From CAJCIS01 sp965276755 (lineage in GTDB: Bacteria; Pseudomonadota; Alphaproteobacteria; Acetobacterales; Acetobacteraceae), in the NCBI GenBank assembly GCA_965276755.1, contig OZ255625.1:1364001-1428000 (forward strand): a stretch of 64,000 nucleotides of DNA. Direction: 5' to 3'. Made by a program: the position numbers and the translations under genes. Positions 40,930 through 48,724 of the stretch are shown piece by piece (position 1 is the stretch's first letter; the number at the start of each line of letters is the position of its first letter). The notes beneath the pieces were generated by a model that saw nothing but the letters and a program-made list of their open reading frames with translations, had not been told where the DNA came from and did not search any database.

Positions 40930-41465
40930 CGATGCGTCGGTTTCTCATCGCGATGGCTGCGGTGGACGCCAACGCATCAGGCAAATTCCTCTCTTCGGCT
41001 CCGAGAGAATGCTGAACTCGGCAATTAACAAACATGGTCCCCATACTTTCGATACAACTTCTCAAGATTACGCCCGCAACAGATGGAACCCCCTCCCGTA
41101 ATACGAAGCCACCCGTTTTTTCGCGTGAGGCTGGTTATCGTACTGGCCGTGACCGATACGCAGAAGCCTGAATGGGACCCAGTCAATTGGGGGGTCGCGT
41201 GGCGTGTTTGGTCCGGGTACTTGAATTTGCCAGCGACACCTACCGCTCCATTGAACGTGCCATCAATTTCCTTCGCGTCTGCATTCCCGCTCTTGGCCAC
41301 TTGATACTCGTATACCGTGACAAGGTCGGCTGAGAACATGTTCATGGCATAGCCGGCAATCTCCTAGAGCAGGTCAGCTTCGCTCGAGCTATCTGCCAGC
41401 GCGTTCGCAATGTGATGCAAATTCTTCAACCCTCTCGCGGAACCCTTGGAGCGAGCAATTGGGTT
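40930..41465 (-). pseudogene. Decayed coding region, possibly a GAF-domain protein
   Basis: This is a less GC-rich stretch upstream of the glucokinase relic. One minus-strand frame reads GSARGLKNLHHIANALADSS, a TAG, then EIAGYAMNMFSADLVTVYEY and QVAKSGNADAKEIDGTFNGA to 41025. The pattern of an amphipathic helix followed by ADLVTVYEY resembles the start of a GAF domain, but the rest is not recognised. The piece from ATG 41345 to 41025 (106 residues) could be a short hypothetical gene instead. Nothing else is seen between 40897 and 41476. Confidence 0.3.
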
Positions 41466-41476
41466 TGCTAGCTAAT

Positions 41477-42646
41477 TCAGGGCGTCATAACCACCTTGAT
41501 GCATCCATCTTTCTTGTCCCGAAAAGTCTTGTATAGATCAGGTCCATCCTCCAGTTTCGCCCGGTGGGTAATGACAAAGGAAGGGTCAATATCACCCTTC
41601 TCAATCCGCTCCATCAGCATCGGCAGATAATGCTGCACCGGCGTCTGCGCCATGCGGAAGGTAAGCCCACGGTTGATGGCACTTCCCATCGGCACCTTGT
41701 CCACGAAGCCGCCATAGACGCCGATGATGGAGACGATGCCGAAATTGCGTGTGTTATTGATGGCCTGGCGCAGCACGTGGGGGCGGTCTGTGCCCATGAA
41801 GGCTGCGACCTTGAGGCGATCCAGCATCGAGTCAAAGCTGGCCGACGTGTGGGGCTCGGTGCCGACGGCATCAATGCAAGCGTCCGCGCCGCGGCCATGG
41901 GTCAATTCCTGAATGCGGTCGTAGACGTCTTCCTTCATAAAATCGATGGTGATTGCGCCGGCTTTGGCGGCAAGCTCCAGGCGTTCGGGCACGGTGTCCA
42001 CGGCAACCACGCGTTCGGCGCCGAGCATGAAAGCGCTGCGGATGGAAAATTGCGCAACCGGCCCGCAGCCGAAAACGACGATGGTTTCACCGCCTTTGAT
42101 GTTGCAGAATTCGGCGCCCATGTAGCCGGTCGGGAAAATGTCGGACAGGAACAGGACTTGTTCGTCACTGAGGCCATGCGGCACCTTGATGGGGCCGACA
42201 TCGGCAAAGGGCACGCGCAGATATTCTGCCTGTCCGCCGGGGTAGCCGCCGAGAAGGTGGGAGTAGCCGAACAGCCCCGCGGGTGAATGGCCCCACAGCT
42301 TGGCGGCCATATCGGCGTTTGGGTTGGAGCGTTCGCAGCCAGAGAAAAAGCCCTTCTTGCAAAAGAAGCATTGACCGCAGGCGATCGTGAAGGGGACCAC
42401 GACGCGGTCGCCCTTCTTGAGGTTGCTGACCTCGCTGCCCACTTCGACCACCTCGCCCATCGTTTCGTGGCCGAGCACGTCACCGCTTTGCATAGAGGGG
42501 ATGACGCCGTCGAAGAGGTGGAGGTCCGAGCCGCAAATGGCGCAGGCGGTGACCTTGATAATGGCGTCACGCGGCTGTTCGATTTTCGGGTCCGGCACGC
42601 TTTCGCAGCGGATGTCGCCTTTGCCGTGCCAGGTAAGCGCCTTCAT
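41477..42646 (-). CDS. Zinc-dependent alcohol dehydrogenase (formaldehyde-dehydrogenase-like)
   Basis: 389 residues. Zinc-binding MDR features: catalytic zinc ligands in ACAICGSDLHL and LGHETMGEVVEVG, the four-cysteine structural lobe CGQCFFCKKGFFSGC, and the NAD-binding VVFGCGPVAQFSIR. The segments MKALTWHGKGDIRCESVPDP and HTHSP-free lobe followed by GQAEYLRVPFADVGPIKVP are typical of glutathione-independent formaldehyde dehydrogenase-like members. An 8-residue span RSNPNADM after the lobe is also usual. The substrate is not certain. It is divergent from the Nramp-like gene by 83 bases. Its 3' side meets decayed sequence. Confidence 0.92.
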   Translation of the reverse strand: MKALTWHGKGDIRCESVPDPKIEQPRDAIIKVTACAICGSDLHLFDGVIPSMQSGDVLGHETMGEVVEVGSEVSNLKKGDRVVVPFTIACGQCFFCKKGFFSGCERSNPNADMAAKLWGHSPAGLFGYSHLLGGYPGGQAEYLRVPFADVGPIKVPHGLSDEQVLFLSDIFPTGYMGAEFCNIKGGETIVVFGCGPVAQFSIRSAFMLGAERVVAVDTVPERLELAAKAGAITIDFMKEDVYDRIQELTHGRGADACIDAVGTEPHTSASFDSMLDRLKVAAFMGTDRPHVLRQAINNTRNFGIVSIIGVYGGFVDKVPMGSAINRGLTFRMAQTPVQHYLPMLMERIEKGDIDPSFVITHRAKLEDGPDLYKTFRDKKDGCIKVVMTP

Positions 42647-42729
42647 GCCTGTCCCTCCGTTTGATCGGCCAGCGAACGATCACCGCGGTATTCTGTTCCC
42701 GGCTACTTCAAGCGTGAACGTGGCGGCGC

Positions 42730-44091
42730 GTGCAACCATCCAATGCTGCACACGTTCTCGCGAGCAAGGCTGACACGGAGATCGTTCTGAAAGATTCCGT
42801 GCCCCTTTCCGACGCGCCAAGCGCGGTCAAGCTGCCGCGGCGCCCCAGGCTGAGCGACATCATGGGGCCGGGACTGATCACCGGCGCATCGGACGATGAT
42901 CCGAGCGGCATTGCCACGTATTCGCAGGCGGGTGCGCAGTTTGGCGTCAGCATGGCCTGGGTGCTGTTGCTGACTTATCCGCTGATGGCGGCCACGCAGG
43001 AGATCAGCGCGCAAATCGGCCGGGTGACCGGCCGCGGGTTGGCGGGCAATTTGCGCCGGCATCTGCCGCGCTGGGCCTTGCACGTCATCGTCGCGCTGCT
43101 GGTCGTGGCTAACACGATCAATATCGGCGCCGATCTGGGTGCGATGGGCAGCGCGCTGTCTCTGCTGATCGGGGGCTCGGCGCTGGTCTATGTCGGCGGC
43201 TTTGCGCTGGCGACCGCGGGCCTGGCGGTGTTCATGCGTTATGCGCGCTACGTGGTTGTTCTGAAGTACCTGACGCTTTCGCTGTTTGCTTATGTGGCCG
43301 TGATCTTCGCCGTGCACGTGCCCTGGGGCCAGGTTGCGGTCGGGCTGGTGCTGCCCCGCATCCAATTGAAGGCGAGCTATATCACCGTGGTCGTGGCGGT
43401 GCTGGGCACCACGATCAGCCCTTACCTATTCTTCTGGCAGGCCGAGCAGGAGGTTGAAGATGAGCGCGAGCATGTGGGCGCCAAGCCGCTGATCATCGCG
43501 CCGCAGCAGGCGCCTGAGGAGCTGGCGCGCATTCATCTGGATACCTATGTCGGCATGGCGTTTTCCAACCTGATTGCGCTGGCGATCATGCTGACCGCTG
43601 CTGTTACCCTGCACGTGCATGGGGTGACCACGATCGAGACCTCTGCCCAGGCGGCCGAGGCGCTGCGGCCGATCGCAGGACGTTTTGCCTTCGTGGTGTT
43701 TGCGGCGGGTATCGTGGGCACCGGGTTGCTGGCGCTGCCGGTGCTGGCCGGCTCGGCCGCCTACGCACTGGGCGAGGCGTGGGCGTGGCGCGTGGGCCTG
43801 GCGCGTCTGCCTGGCAAGGCCCGGCGCTTTTATGGCGCGATGGTGGGCACGATCGGGGTGGGTGCGCTGATGAATGCAAGCCCGATCGATCCGGTGCGCG
43901 CGCTGTTCTGGAGTGCGGTGGTCAACGGCGTGGTGGCTGTGCCGGTAATGGCGGCGATGATGGTGCTGGGGAGCCGGGCCAGCGTGATGGGGCGGTTCAC
44001 GCTCAATCCTTGGCTGCGGTGGGTGGGGTGGATGGCGACTGGGGCGATGGCGGCGGCGGCTGTGGCGATGTTTGCGACCTGGGGTGACTAA
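42730..44091 (+). CDS. Nramp-related transporter with a DPSG motif
   Basis: About 453 residues, 10-11 membrane segments. The first transmembrane helix carries ITGASDDDPSGIATYSQAGA. Classical Nramp Mn/Fe transporters have DPGN here; the DPSG form marks a distinct branch of the family. Further family segments are QEISAQIGRVTGRGLAGNLR and NTINIGADLGAMGSAL. TISPYLFFWQAEQEVEDE holds a position near the M-P-H region of helix 6, which lacks the metal-binding Met. So the ion may not be Mn or Fe. The GTG start at 42730 is uncertain. Confidence 0.87.
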   Translation: MQPSNAAHVLASKADTEIVLKDSVPLSDAPSAVKLPRRPRLSDIMGPGLITGASDDDPSGIATYSQAGAQFGVSMAWVLLLTYPLMAATQEISAQIGRVTGRGLAGNLRRHLPRWALHVIVALLVVANTINIGADLGAMGSALSLLIGGSALVYVGGFALATAGLAVFMRYARYVVVLKYLTLSLFAYVAVIFAVHVPWGQVAVGLVLPRIQLKASYITVVVAVLGTTISPYLFFWQAEQEVEDEREHVGAKPLIIAPQQAPEELARIHLDTYVGMAFSNLIALAIMLTAAVTLHVHGVTTIETSAQAAEALRPIAGRFAFVVFAAGIVGTGLLALPVLAGSAAYALGEAWAWRVGLARLPGKARRFYGAMVGTIGVGALMNASPIDPVRALFWSAVVNGVVAVPVMAAMMVLGSRASVMGRFTLNPWLRWVGWMATGAMAAAAVAMFATWGD

Positions 44092-44094
44092 AAA

Positions 44095-44199
44095 GCTGGG
44101 GGAGATGTGCCATCCCCCCCAGACCCCCCGTCATTTTTTAAGGTCATGCTTTAAATGAAGACGGGGGTCCGGGGGGACCGGCACCGTCCCCCCAAGGTC
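44095..44199. repeat. Family A palindrome with a diverged right arm (A9)
   Basis: The left arm 44095-44132 is standard. The right arm 44160-44199 has GGGGACCGGCACCGTCCCC in place of the usual GGATGGCACATCTCCCC, so the stem is imperfect there. The variant centre matches half copy A13. It lies between two plus-strand genes. Confidence 0.88.
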
Positions 44200-44274
44200 T
44201 TTCCTTGCAACCGCCGCCTTGTCGTGGTGTTGGCTGCTTTGTTCCTGCCGGGAACACAGTAGCGGGGACGATGG

Positions 44275-45354
44275 TTGGGCAAGGTCAGGGTCGCGATAGC
44301 CGGCGTCGGGAACTGCGCCTCCTCCCTGGTCCAGGGCATCGTCTTCTACGGTCAGGCGAAGGCCGGCCAGATCGTGCCGGGCCTGATGCACGCCGATCTG
44401 GGCGGCTATAGGGTGGGCGATATCGAGTTGGTCGCCGCCTTTGATGTGGCGCAGGGCAAGGTTGGACTCGACCTGGCCGAGGCCATCCTGGCGCCGCCGA
44501 ACAACACCATTGTCTTTGCGCGCGTGCCGCCTGGTGGGGTGGTGGTGCAGCGCGGGCCGACCATGGATGGACTGGGCAAGTATCTCCGCCTGATGATCAC
44601 AGAGAGCCCGGCCGAGGCCGTTGATGTGGCCGAGGCGCTGCGCGCAGCGCGGGCCGAAGTGCTGGTGTGCTTTCTGCCCGTGGGCTCGGAGCAGGCGGCG
44701 CGGTGGTATGCCGAACAGGCGCTGGCTGCGGGCTGCGCGTTGGTCAATTGCATCCCCGTATTCCTGGCCTCCGACCCCGCCTGGGCTGCGCGTTTTGCGC
44801 GGGCGAAGCTGCCGATCATTGGCGATGACATCAAGTCCCAGCTTGGTGCGACGATCCTGCACCGGAGCCTGGTCACGCTATTTGCGGAGCGCGGCGTGCG
44901 CGTGGACCGGACCTACCAGCTCAATTTCGGCGGCAATGCGGACTTTGCCAACATGCTTGAGCGGGACAGGTTGGAATCGAAGAAGATCTCCAAGACTGCA
45001 GCCGTGACGAGCATGCTGGCAGCGGCTTTGCCGGCGGGTGATGTGCATGTGGGACCGAGCGATCATGTGCCTTGGCTGACAGATCGCAAATGGGCGCATA
45101 TCCGCGTGGAGGGCACGACGTTCGGCGATGTGCCGATCAATTGCGAGGTGAAGCTGGAGGTCTGGGATTCGCCCAATTCGGCCGGCGTGGTGATCGATGC
45201 AGTAAGGTGCGCCAAGCTGGCGCTGGATCGCGGCGTGGGCGGTGCGCTCGTAGGGCCGGCGAGCTACTTCATGAAGGCGCCTCCTGTGCAGTTTACCGAT
45301 CAAGAGGCGCGCGCGCGCACCGAGGCGTTCATTGCGGGTGCGCTGGAGGAGTGA
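44275..45354 (+). CDS. ino1: Inositol-3-phosphate synthase
   Basis: 359 residues, the size of the prokaryotic enzyme. NAD-binding RVAIAGVGNCASSLVQGI at the N-terminus; catalytic-domain segments GDDIKSQLGATILHRSL, TYQLNFGGNADFANML, SKKISKTAAVTSM, HVGPSDHVPWLTDRKWAHIR and EVKLEVWDSPNSAGVVIDAV. It converts glucose 6-phosphate to 1L-myo-inositol 1-phosphate. The start is a TTG at 44275 with GGGGACG upstream; no in-frame ATG fits. The stop overlaps the start of the next gene (GTGA), so the following phosphatase is translationally coupled. Confidence 0.93.
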   Translation: MGKVRVAIAGVGNCASSLVQGIVFYGQAKAGQIVPGLMHADLGGYRVGDIELVAAFDVAQGKVGLDLAEAILAPPNNTIVFARVPPGGVVVQRGPTMDGLGKYLRLMITESPAEAVDVAEALRAARAEVLVCFLPVGSEQAARWYAEQALAAGCALVNCIPVFLASDPAWAARFARAKLPIIGDDIKSQLGATILHRSLVTLFAERGVRVDRTYQLNFGGNADFANMLERDRLESKKISKTAAVTSMLAAALPAGDVHVGPSDHVPWLTDRKWAHIRVEGTTFGDVPINCEVKLEVWDSPNSAGVVIDAVRCAKLALDRGVGGALVGPASYFMKAPPVQFTDQEARARTEAFIAGALEE

Positions 45355-45935
45355 CGATCTTCTGCCTGGTGCGGCATGGCGCCTATCCGTTGCTGGATCG
45401 CGCATTGGGTGGGCGCGCGGATCATGATCTGGATGCGCGCGGGATTGCCCAGGCTGCGCGCGCTGCGCGGGTCATTGCAACGCGATCCATTTCGCAGGTG
45501 GTCAGCAGCCCGGTGAGCCGCGCGGCGCAGACCGCAGCACCGATTGCCGCGGCTGTCGGGCTGACGGTGGAGTTGGAGCCGGATCTTGCCGAGATCGATT
45601 TCGGGTCTTGGACGGGGCTGAGTTTCGAGGCGCTTGGCGAGCAGCCTGCATGGCGTGCGTGGAACGATTTTCGGAGCACGGCGCGGGTGCCAGGGGGCGA
45701 GAGCATGCTGGCTGTGCAGGCGCGTGCTGTGGCAGCAATCCTGCGGCTGGGGGCTGCGTGGCCAGAGGGCGAGGTGGTGGTCGTGAGCCATGCCGATATC
45801 ATCAAGGCCGTGCTGGCGCACGTGCTGGGCGCGCCGTTGGATTTGCTGCGGCGGTGGCAGATCGATCCAGGATCGATGAGCCGAATTGCGATAGATGCGG
45901 ATGATGCACGCGTGCTGGACGTAAACCTGCGCTAA
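45351..45935 (+). CDS. Histidine phosphatase family protein (phosphoglycerate-mutase-like)
   Basis: About 194 residues from GTG 45351, which overlaps the stop of the inositol-phosphate synthase gene. Catalytic features of the branch-1 histidine phosphatases: FCLVRHGAYPLLDR (the phosphorylated His in R-H-G), VVSSPVSRAAQTAAPIA (Arg), DLAEIDFGSWTGLSFEAL (Glu), and VVVVSHADIIKAVLAHVLG (second His). CobC and similar phosphatases share this plan. Given the coupling, it may act on inositol phosphate or a derivative, which is inference. It is convergent with the GT9-like gene (overlap of 4 bases). Confidence 0.88.
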   Translation: MTIFCLVRHGAYPLLDRALGGRADHDLDARGIAQAARAARVIATRSISQVVSSPVSRAAQTAAPIAAAVGLTVELEPDLAEIDFGSWTGLSFEALGEQPAWRAWNDFRSTARVPGGESMLAVQARAVAAILRLGAAWPEGEVVVVSHADIIKAVLAHVLGAPLDLLRRWQIDPGSMSRIAIDADDARVLDVNLR

Positions 45936-46882
45936 AGTGAAGACGGGGGGTCTGGGGGGGATGGCACATCTCCCCCAGCCTTTTTGGCTGATGTGAGCCG
46001 GTCAGCGATATTTTCCACAACGGGTGCCCAAGCACCCGGAGCGGGTTGGCGAAACAGGCGCATAGACGGATACCAAGGCGAGCGGTTGGTCCCGTCCATC
46101 CAGCGCCAATCCGCGTCATGCTTGAGCAACAGCCAGGTGGGACGGCCGAGCGCGCCGGCGAGGTGGGCGATCATGCTGTCGACGGTGATGACCAGATCAA
46201 GACCTGCGACAATTCGCGCGGTTTTGGCGATATCGTGCGGGCAGCCGGCGGGATTGAGGAAGCCGGGTGGTGCTGCGCGCGGATGCAGGCAGATCAGCGG
46301 CCGGCCGGCGGCCAGGACGGGTTTCAGCGCGGCGGTGGGGATGGAGCGCGCCGCGTCCCACTCGCCGGCTTGCCAGCAAAGGCCGATCGCGCCGGCGGGC
46401 ACATGATGGGGTGCGGCGTGCAGGTAGGGCGGCGGGGCGGCTTGAGGTGTCAGGCGGAGGGCGTGGCAGGCCTCCATGATTTCCAGGTTGCAGGGCGATG
46501 GCGGCAGGGGGGAGGCGGCCGCAAAGGCGACGATTTTGTCGGGGCCCGGTATGGTGGCAAACAGGGCCAGCAACTCCGGCTGGACTTCCAGCGTGAGATG
46601 CGCTGCGCGCGTGCGCAACGCGGGGAGAAAGCGGGCGAATTGCAGCGTGTCACCCAGGCCGTGATAGCAGCGGACCAGCACGCGCTGGCCGTCGACCGGC
46701 GCCCCGTCCCAGACCCGGCGCCGGTGATAGGGTTGCGCGGGATCGTCGCTTGTGGCGGTGTCTGCCGTGCGCAGGACGTGATCGGCGATCGCCCAGGCCG
46801 CAGGGTAGTCGCCACGGCGCATCGCCGCCATCCAGGCGTTCTGGAGTCCGTCGTCCGGCGCTGCTTGGAGGGTGGGGGACAT
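45932..46882 (-). CDS. GT9/heptosyltransferase-like protein
   Basis: 316 residues. An N-terminal short helical repeat (AWMAAMRRGDYPAAWAIADH) precedes a GT-B part: VLVRCYHGLGDTLQFARFLP is the G-D-x-x-x-x-x-x-x-L loop typical of TPR-linked GT9-like proteins. Later come AIGLCWQAGEWDAARSIPTA, ICLHPRAAPPG, and VAGLDLVITVDSMIAHLAGA followed by LGRPTWLLLKHDADWRWM. These are seen in bacterial protein or envelope glycosylation. The last 17 residues (KAGGDVPSPPDPPSSL) come from half palindrome A10. It is divergent from the methyltransferase gene. Confidence 0.82.
   Translation of the reverse strand: MSPTLQAAPDDGLQNAWMAAMRRGDYPAAWAIADHVLRTADTATSDDPAQPYHRRRVWDGAPVDGQRVLVRCYHGLGDTLQFARFLPALRTRAAHLTLEVQPELLALFATIPGPDKIVAFAAASPLPPSPCNLEIMEACHALRLTPQAAPPPYLHAAPHHVPAGAIGLCWQAGEWDAARSIPTAALKPVLAAGRPLICLHPRAAPPGFLNPAGCPHDIAKTARIVAGLDLVITVDSMIAHLAGALGRPTWLLLKHDADWRWMDGTNRSPWYPSMRLFRQPAPGAWAPVVENIADRLTSAKKAGGDVPSPPDPPSSL
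45943..45979. repeat. Family A half palindrome, right arm only (A10)
   Basis: GACGGGGGGTCTGGGGGGGA followed by TGGCACATCTCCCCCAG lies inside the 3' end of the minus-strand GT9-like gene and just after the phosphatase stop. It supplies the C-terminal codons of the GT9-like protein. Confidence 0.93.
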
Positions 46883-46893
46883 GGGCGCCGGGA

Positions 46894-47682
46894 ATGGGTA
46901 TGGCGGGCGAACGCGAGATGGGGGGCGATGTTGCGTTGAGCATCAAGCGTGGTGAAATGGCCGAGATCACGGCCGGTCCGATAGATCGGCACGCGCAGAC
47001 CTGGCTGACATTGGAGCAGACGCGGACCGATCAGCGGTTCCTGATGCCCTATCTCAAGACCTATGACTTCGATGGTCCGTTCATCGACGAGACGCACGCG
47101 GCACTCGCCCATGCGCCGACGAAAGCAGGCATGATCGATATAGGCATTGCAGGGTGGCTGCTGCCGGCGGATGCCTGCAAGCTGTACGAGATGGCGTATT
47201 TCTGCGGCGGCGATTGCCTGGAGCTGGGGACATATAGGGGGCTTTCGGCGTCAGTTATGCTATCTGCCTCTGTGTCGGCGGGTTTGGATAATACTATCGT
47301 ATCGATCGATCTTGATCCGGGCGCGATGGGCGCGGGACGCGCTGCGATCGCAGGGCGGGCGGGGGCTGAGCGGGTGTTTTTCTTCAACACCGATGGCGAT
47401 GAGGCGCTGGGCACGTTTACGCGCGCGGCCCGCAGGTTCAATTTCTGCTTCATCGATCATTCGCACCGCTACGCGCATGTGCTGAGCGCATGCCGAGCTT
47501 TGCCGCAGGTTATTCTACCGGGCGGTTTTTGTCTGTTCCATGATTTTAACGATCAGCGGAACGCAGATGCCGGCAATGAGGATTACGGCGTCTGGCAGGG
47601 GGTGCGGGACGGATTGGATCCGCGCGTATTTGAGTTCTGGGGGATTTTTGGCTGCACGGGACTGTTTCGCCGCGTCTTGTAA
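46894..47682 (+). CDS. Class I SAM-dependent methyltransferase (Methyltransf_24 type)
   Basis: About 262 residues. The nucleotide-binding part starts GDCLELGTYRGLSASVMLSA (motif I E-L-G-T-Y-x-G), then TIVSIDLDPGAMGAGRAAIA, VFFFNTDGDEALGTF, and FNFCFIDHSHRYAHVLSACR with GGFCLFHDFND. This is the O-methyltransferase-like Methyltransf_24 layout with acidic residues for a metal (D-H and H-D-F-N-D). The acceptor is unknown, perhaps a sugar. Start choice among ATG 46894, 46900 and 46918 is open. It is divergent from the GT9-like gene. After its stop lies a decayed family A relic (47684-47720). Confidence 0.85.
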   Translation: MGMAGEREMGGDVALSIKRGEMAEITAGPIDRHAQTWLTLEQTRTDQRFLMPYLKTYDFDGPFIDETHAALAHAPTKAGMIDIGIAGWLLPADACKLYEMAYFCGGDCLELGTYRGLSASVMLSASVSAGLDNTIVSIDLDPGAMGAGRAAIAGRAGAERVFFFNTDGDEALGTFTRAARRFNFCFIDHSHRYAHVLSACRALPQVILPGGFCLFHDFNDQRNADAGNEDYGVWQGVRDGLDPRVFEFWGIFGCTGLFRRVL

Positions 47683-47683
47683 T

Positions 47684-47720
47684 TGACGGGGGGACTGACG
47701 TGTACGTCAGCCACATCTCC
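47684..47720. repeat. Decayed family A right-arm relic (A15)
   Basis: GACGGGGGGACTGACGTGTA continues to GTCAGCCACATCTCCGC. The outer parts match a right arm, while the centre has been replaced by a small palindrome CTGACGTGTACGTCAG. It lies 2 bases after the methyltransferase stop, where it may serve as a terminator. Confidence 0.5.
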
Positions 47721-47808
47721 GCTAGGTCTTTCTGGAGCATGTTCGGCGCTGATAGAAACGCCGAACACGCTTCACTCGAAGCATGTCCGGGGTCCCTTGT
47801 CTCAGTCG

Positions 47809-48273
47809 TTACGTTGTGCGGCTGGCGTCCAGCGCCGATTGCAACATGTAGGCGGCAGCCATCTGGTCCACCACGCGGGCGCGGCGGGCACGCGTCATAT
47901 CGGCCTCTTCGATGAGGAAACGATTAACCGCGGCGCTGGACAGGCGTTCGTCCCATAATGCGGCGGGCAGATCGGTGGCCTCCGACAGGGCGCGGGCCCA
48001 GTCACGGGCGGCCTGGGCGGCGGGGCCCAGGCTGCCGTCCATGGACAGTGGCAGGCCGACGATGAGGCCGGCGGCGCCCTGCGCGCGGGCGATTGCGCCT
48101 ATTTCGGCCGCATTGGCCGTCAATTTGGTGCGTTTGACGGCGGCGTGGGGCGTGGCGAGCATCAGCGTCACGTCCGACAGCGCGATGCCGATGGTCTTGC
48201 TGCCAGGATCAAGGCCGAGGAGGCGCTGGCCTTGTGCCAGGCGGCCCCGCAAGTCCGGGACGCTAAGGAGCAC
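47809..48273 (-). CDS. ruvX: Putative pre-16S rRNA nuclease / Holliday junction resolvase RuvX (YqgF)
   Basis: 154 residues. RNase H-like signatures: RLLGLDPGSKTIGIALSDVT (first Asp), LIVGLPLSMDGSLGPAAQAA, LPAALWDERLSSAAVNRFLI (Glu) and RRARVVDQMAAAYMLQSAL (last Asp). The protein takes part in the final trimming of 16S rRNA and was first described as a resolvase. It is divergent from gatC; the 67 bases between contain the gatC ribosome-binding site and presumably both promoters. Confidence 0.93.
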   Translation of the reverse strand: MLLSVPDLRGRLAQGQRLLGLDPGSKTIGIALSDVTLMLATPHAAVKRTKLTANAAEIGAIARAQGAAGLIVGLPLSMDGSLGPAAQAARDWARALSEATDLPAALWDERLSSAAVNRFLIEEADMTRARRARVVDQMAAAYMLQSALDASRTT

Positions 48274-48340
48274 TGTGGTTGAACCGGGGCATGGTCGCCG
48301 TTATCGTCCGGGCCGCCCCATCAGACCAGGAGGAATTGGT

Positions 48341-48628
48341 ATGTCGCTGGACCATGCGACCGTGCGCCGGATTGCACGGCTGGCCCGCATTCGCCTGGAG
48401 GATGAGGCCGTGGGGGTGCTTGCGGGCGAGCTGAACGGCATATTGGGGTGGATTGAGCAATTGAGTGAGGTGGATGTGGAGGGCGTGGCGCCGCTGACGG
48501 GCGGGGCGCAGATTGCGTTGCGCATGCGGGCGGATGTGGTGAGCGATGGGGGGTATGCTCAGCAGATTTTGGGCAATGCGCCCGATCGCGAGGGGGAATT
48601 TTTTGCCGTGCCGAAAGTGGTGGAATAG
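48341..48628 (+). CDS. gatC: Asp-tRNA(Asn)/Glu-tRNA(Gln) amidotransferase subunit C
   Basis: 95 residues starting at ATG 48341, with a strong AGGAGGAA 7 bases upstream. It reads DHATVRRIARLARIRLEDEA, LNGILGWIEQLSEVDVEGVA, and ends DREGEFFAVPKVVE, which is the typical GatC tail that wraps GatA. It stabilises the GatA-GatB interface. It is the first gene of gatCAB; a family C hairpin (C4) separates it from gatA. Confidence 0.95.
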   Translation: MSLDHATVRRIARLARIRLEDEAVGVLAGELNGILGWIEQLSEVDVEGVAPLTGGAQIALRMRADVVSDGGYAQQILGNAPDREGEFFAVPKVVE

Positions 48629-48631
48629 AAT

Positions 48632-48704
48632 GATAAAAGTCTTTTGGTTCTGTTCTTCAGGAAGGAACTTCTTTCTTGAAAGAAAGAAGCAAAGAACTTT
48701 TGTC
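48632..48704. repeat. Family C hairpin inside the gat operon (C4)
   Basis: AAAAGTCTTTTGGTTCTGTT and a CTTTCTTGAAAGAAAG core with AAAGAACTTTTG on the other side form a stem between gatC and gatA. Its place inside an operon of required co-expression suggests partial termination or RNA processing rather than full termination. Confidence 0.75.
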
Positions 48705-48724
48705 AATTTAAGCGGTGCGACCTG

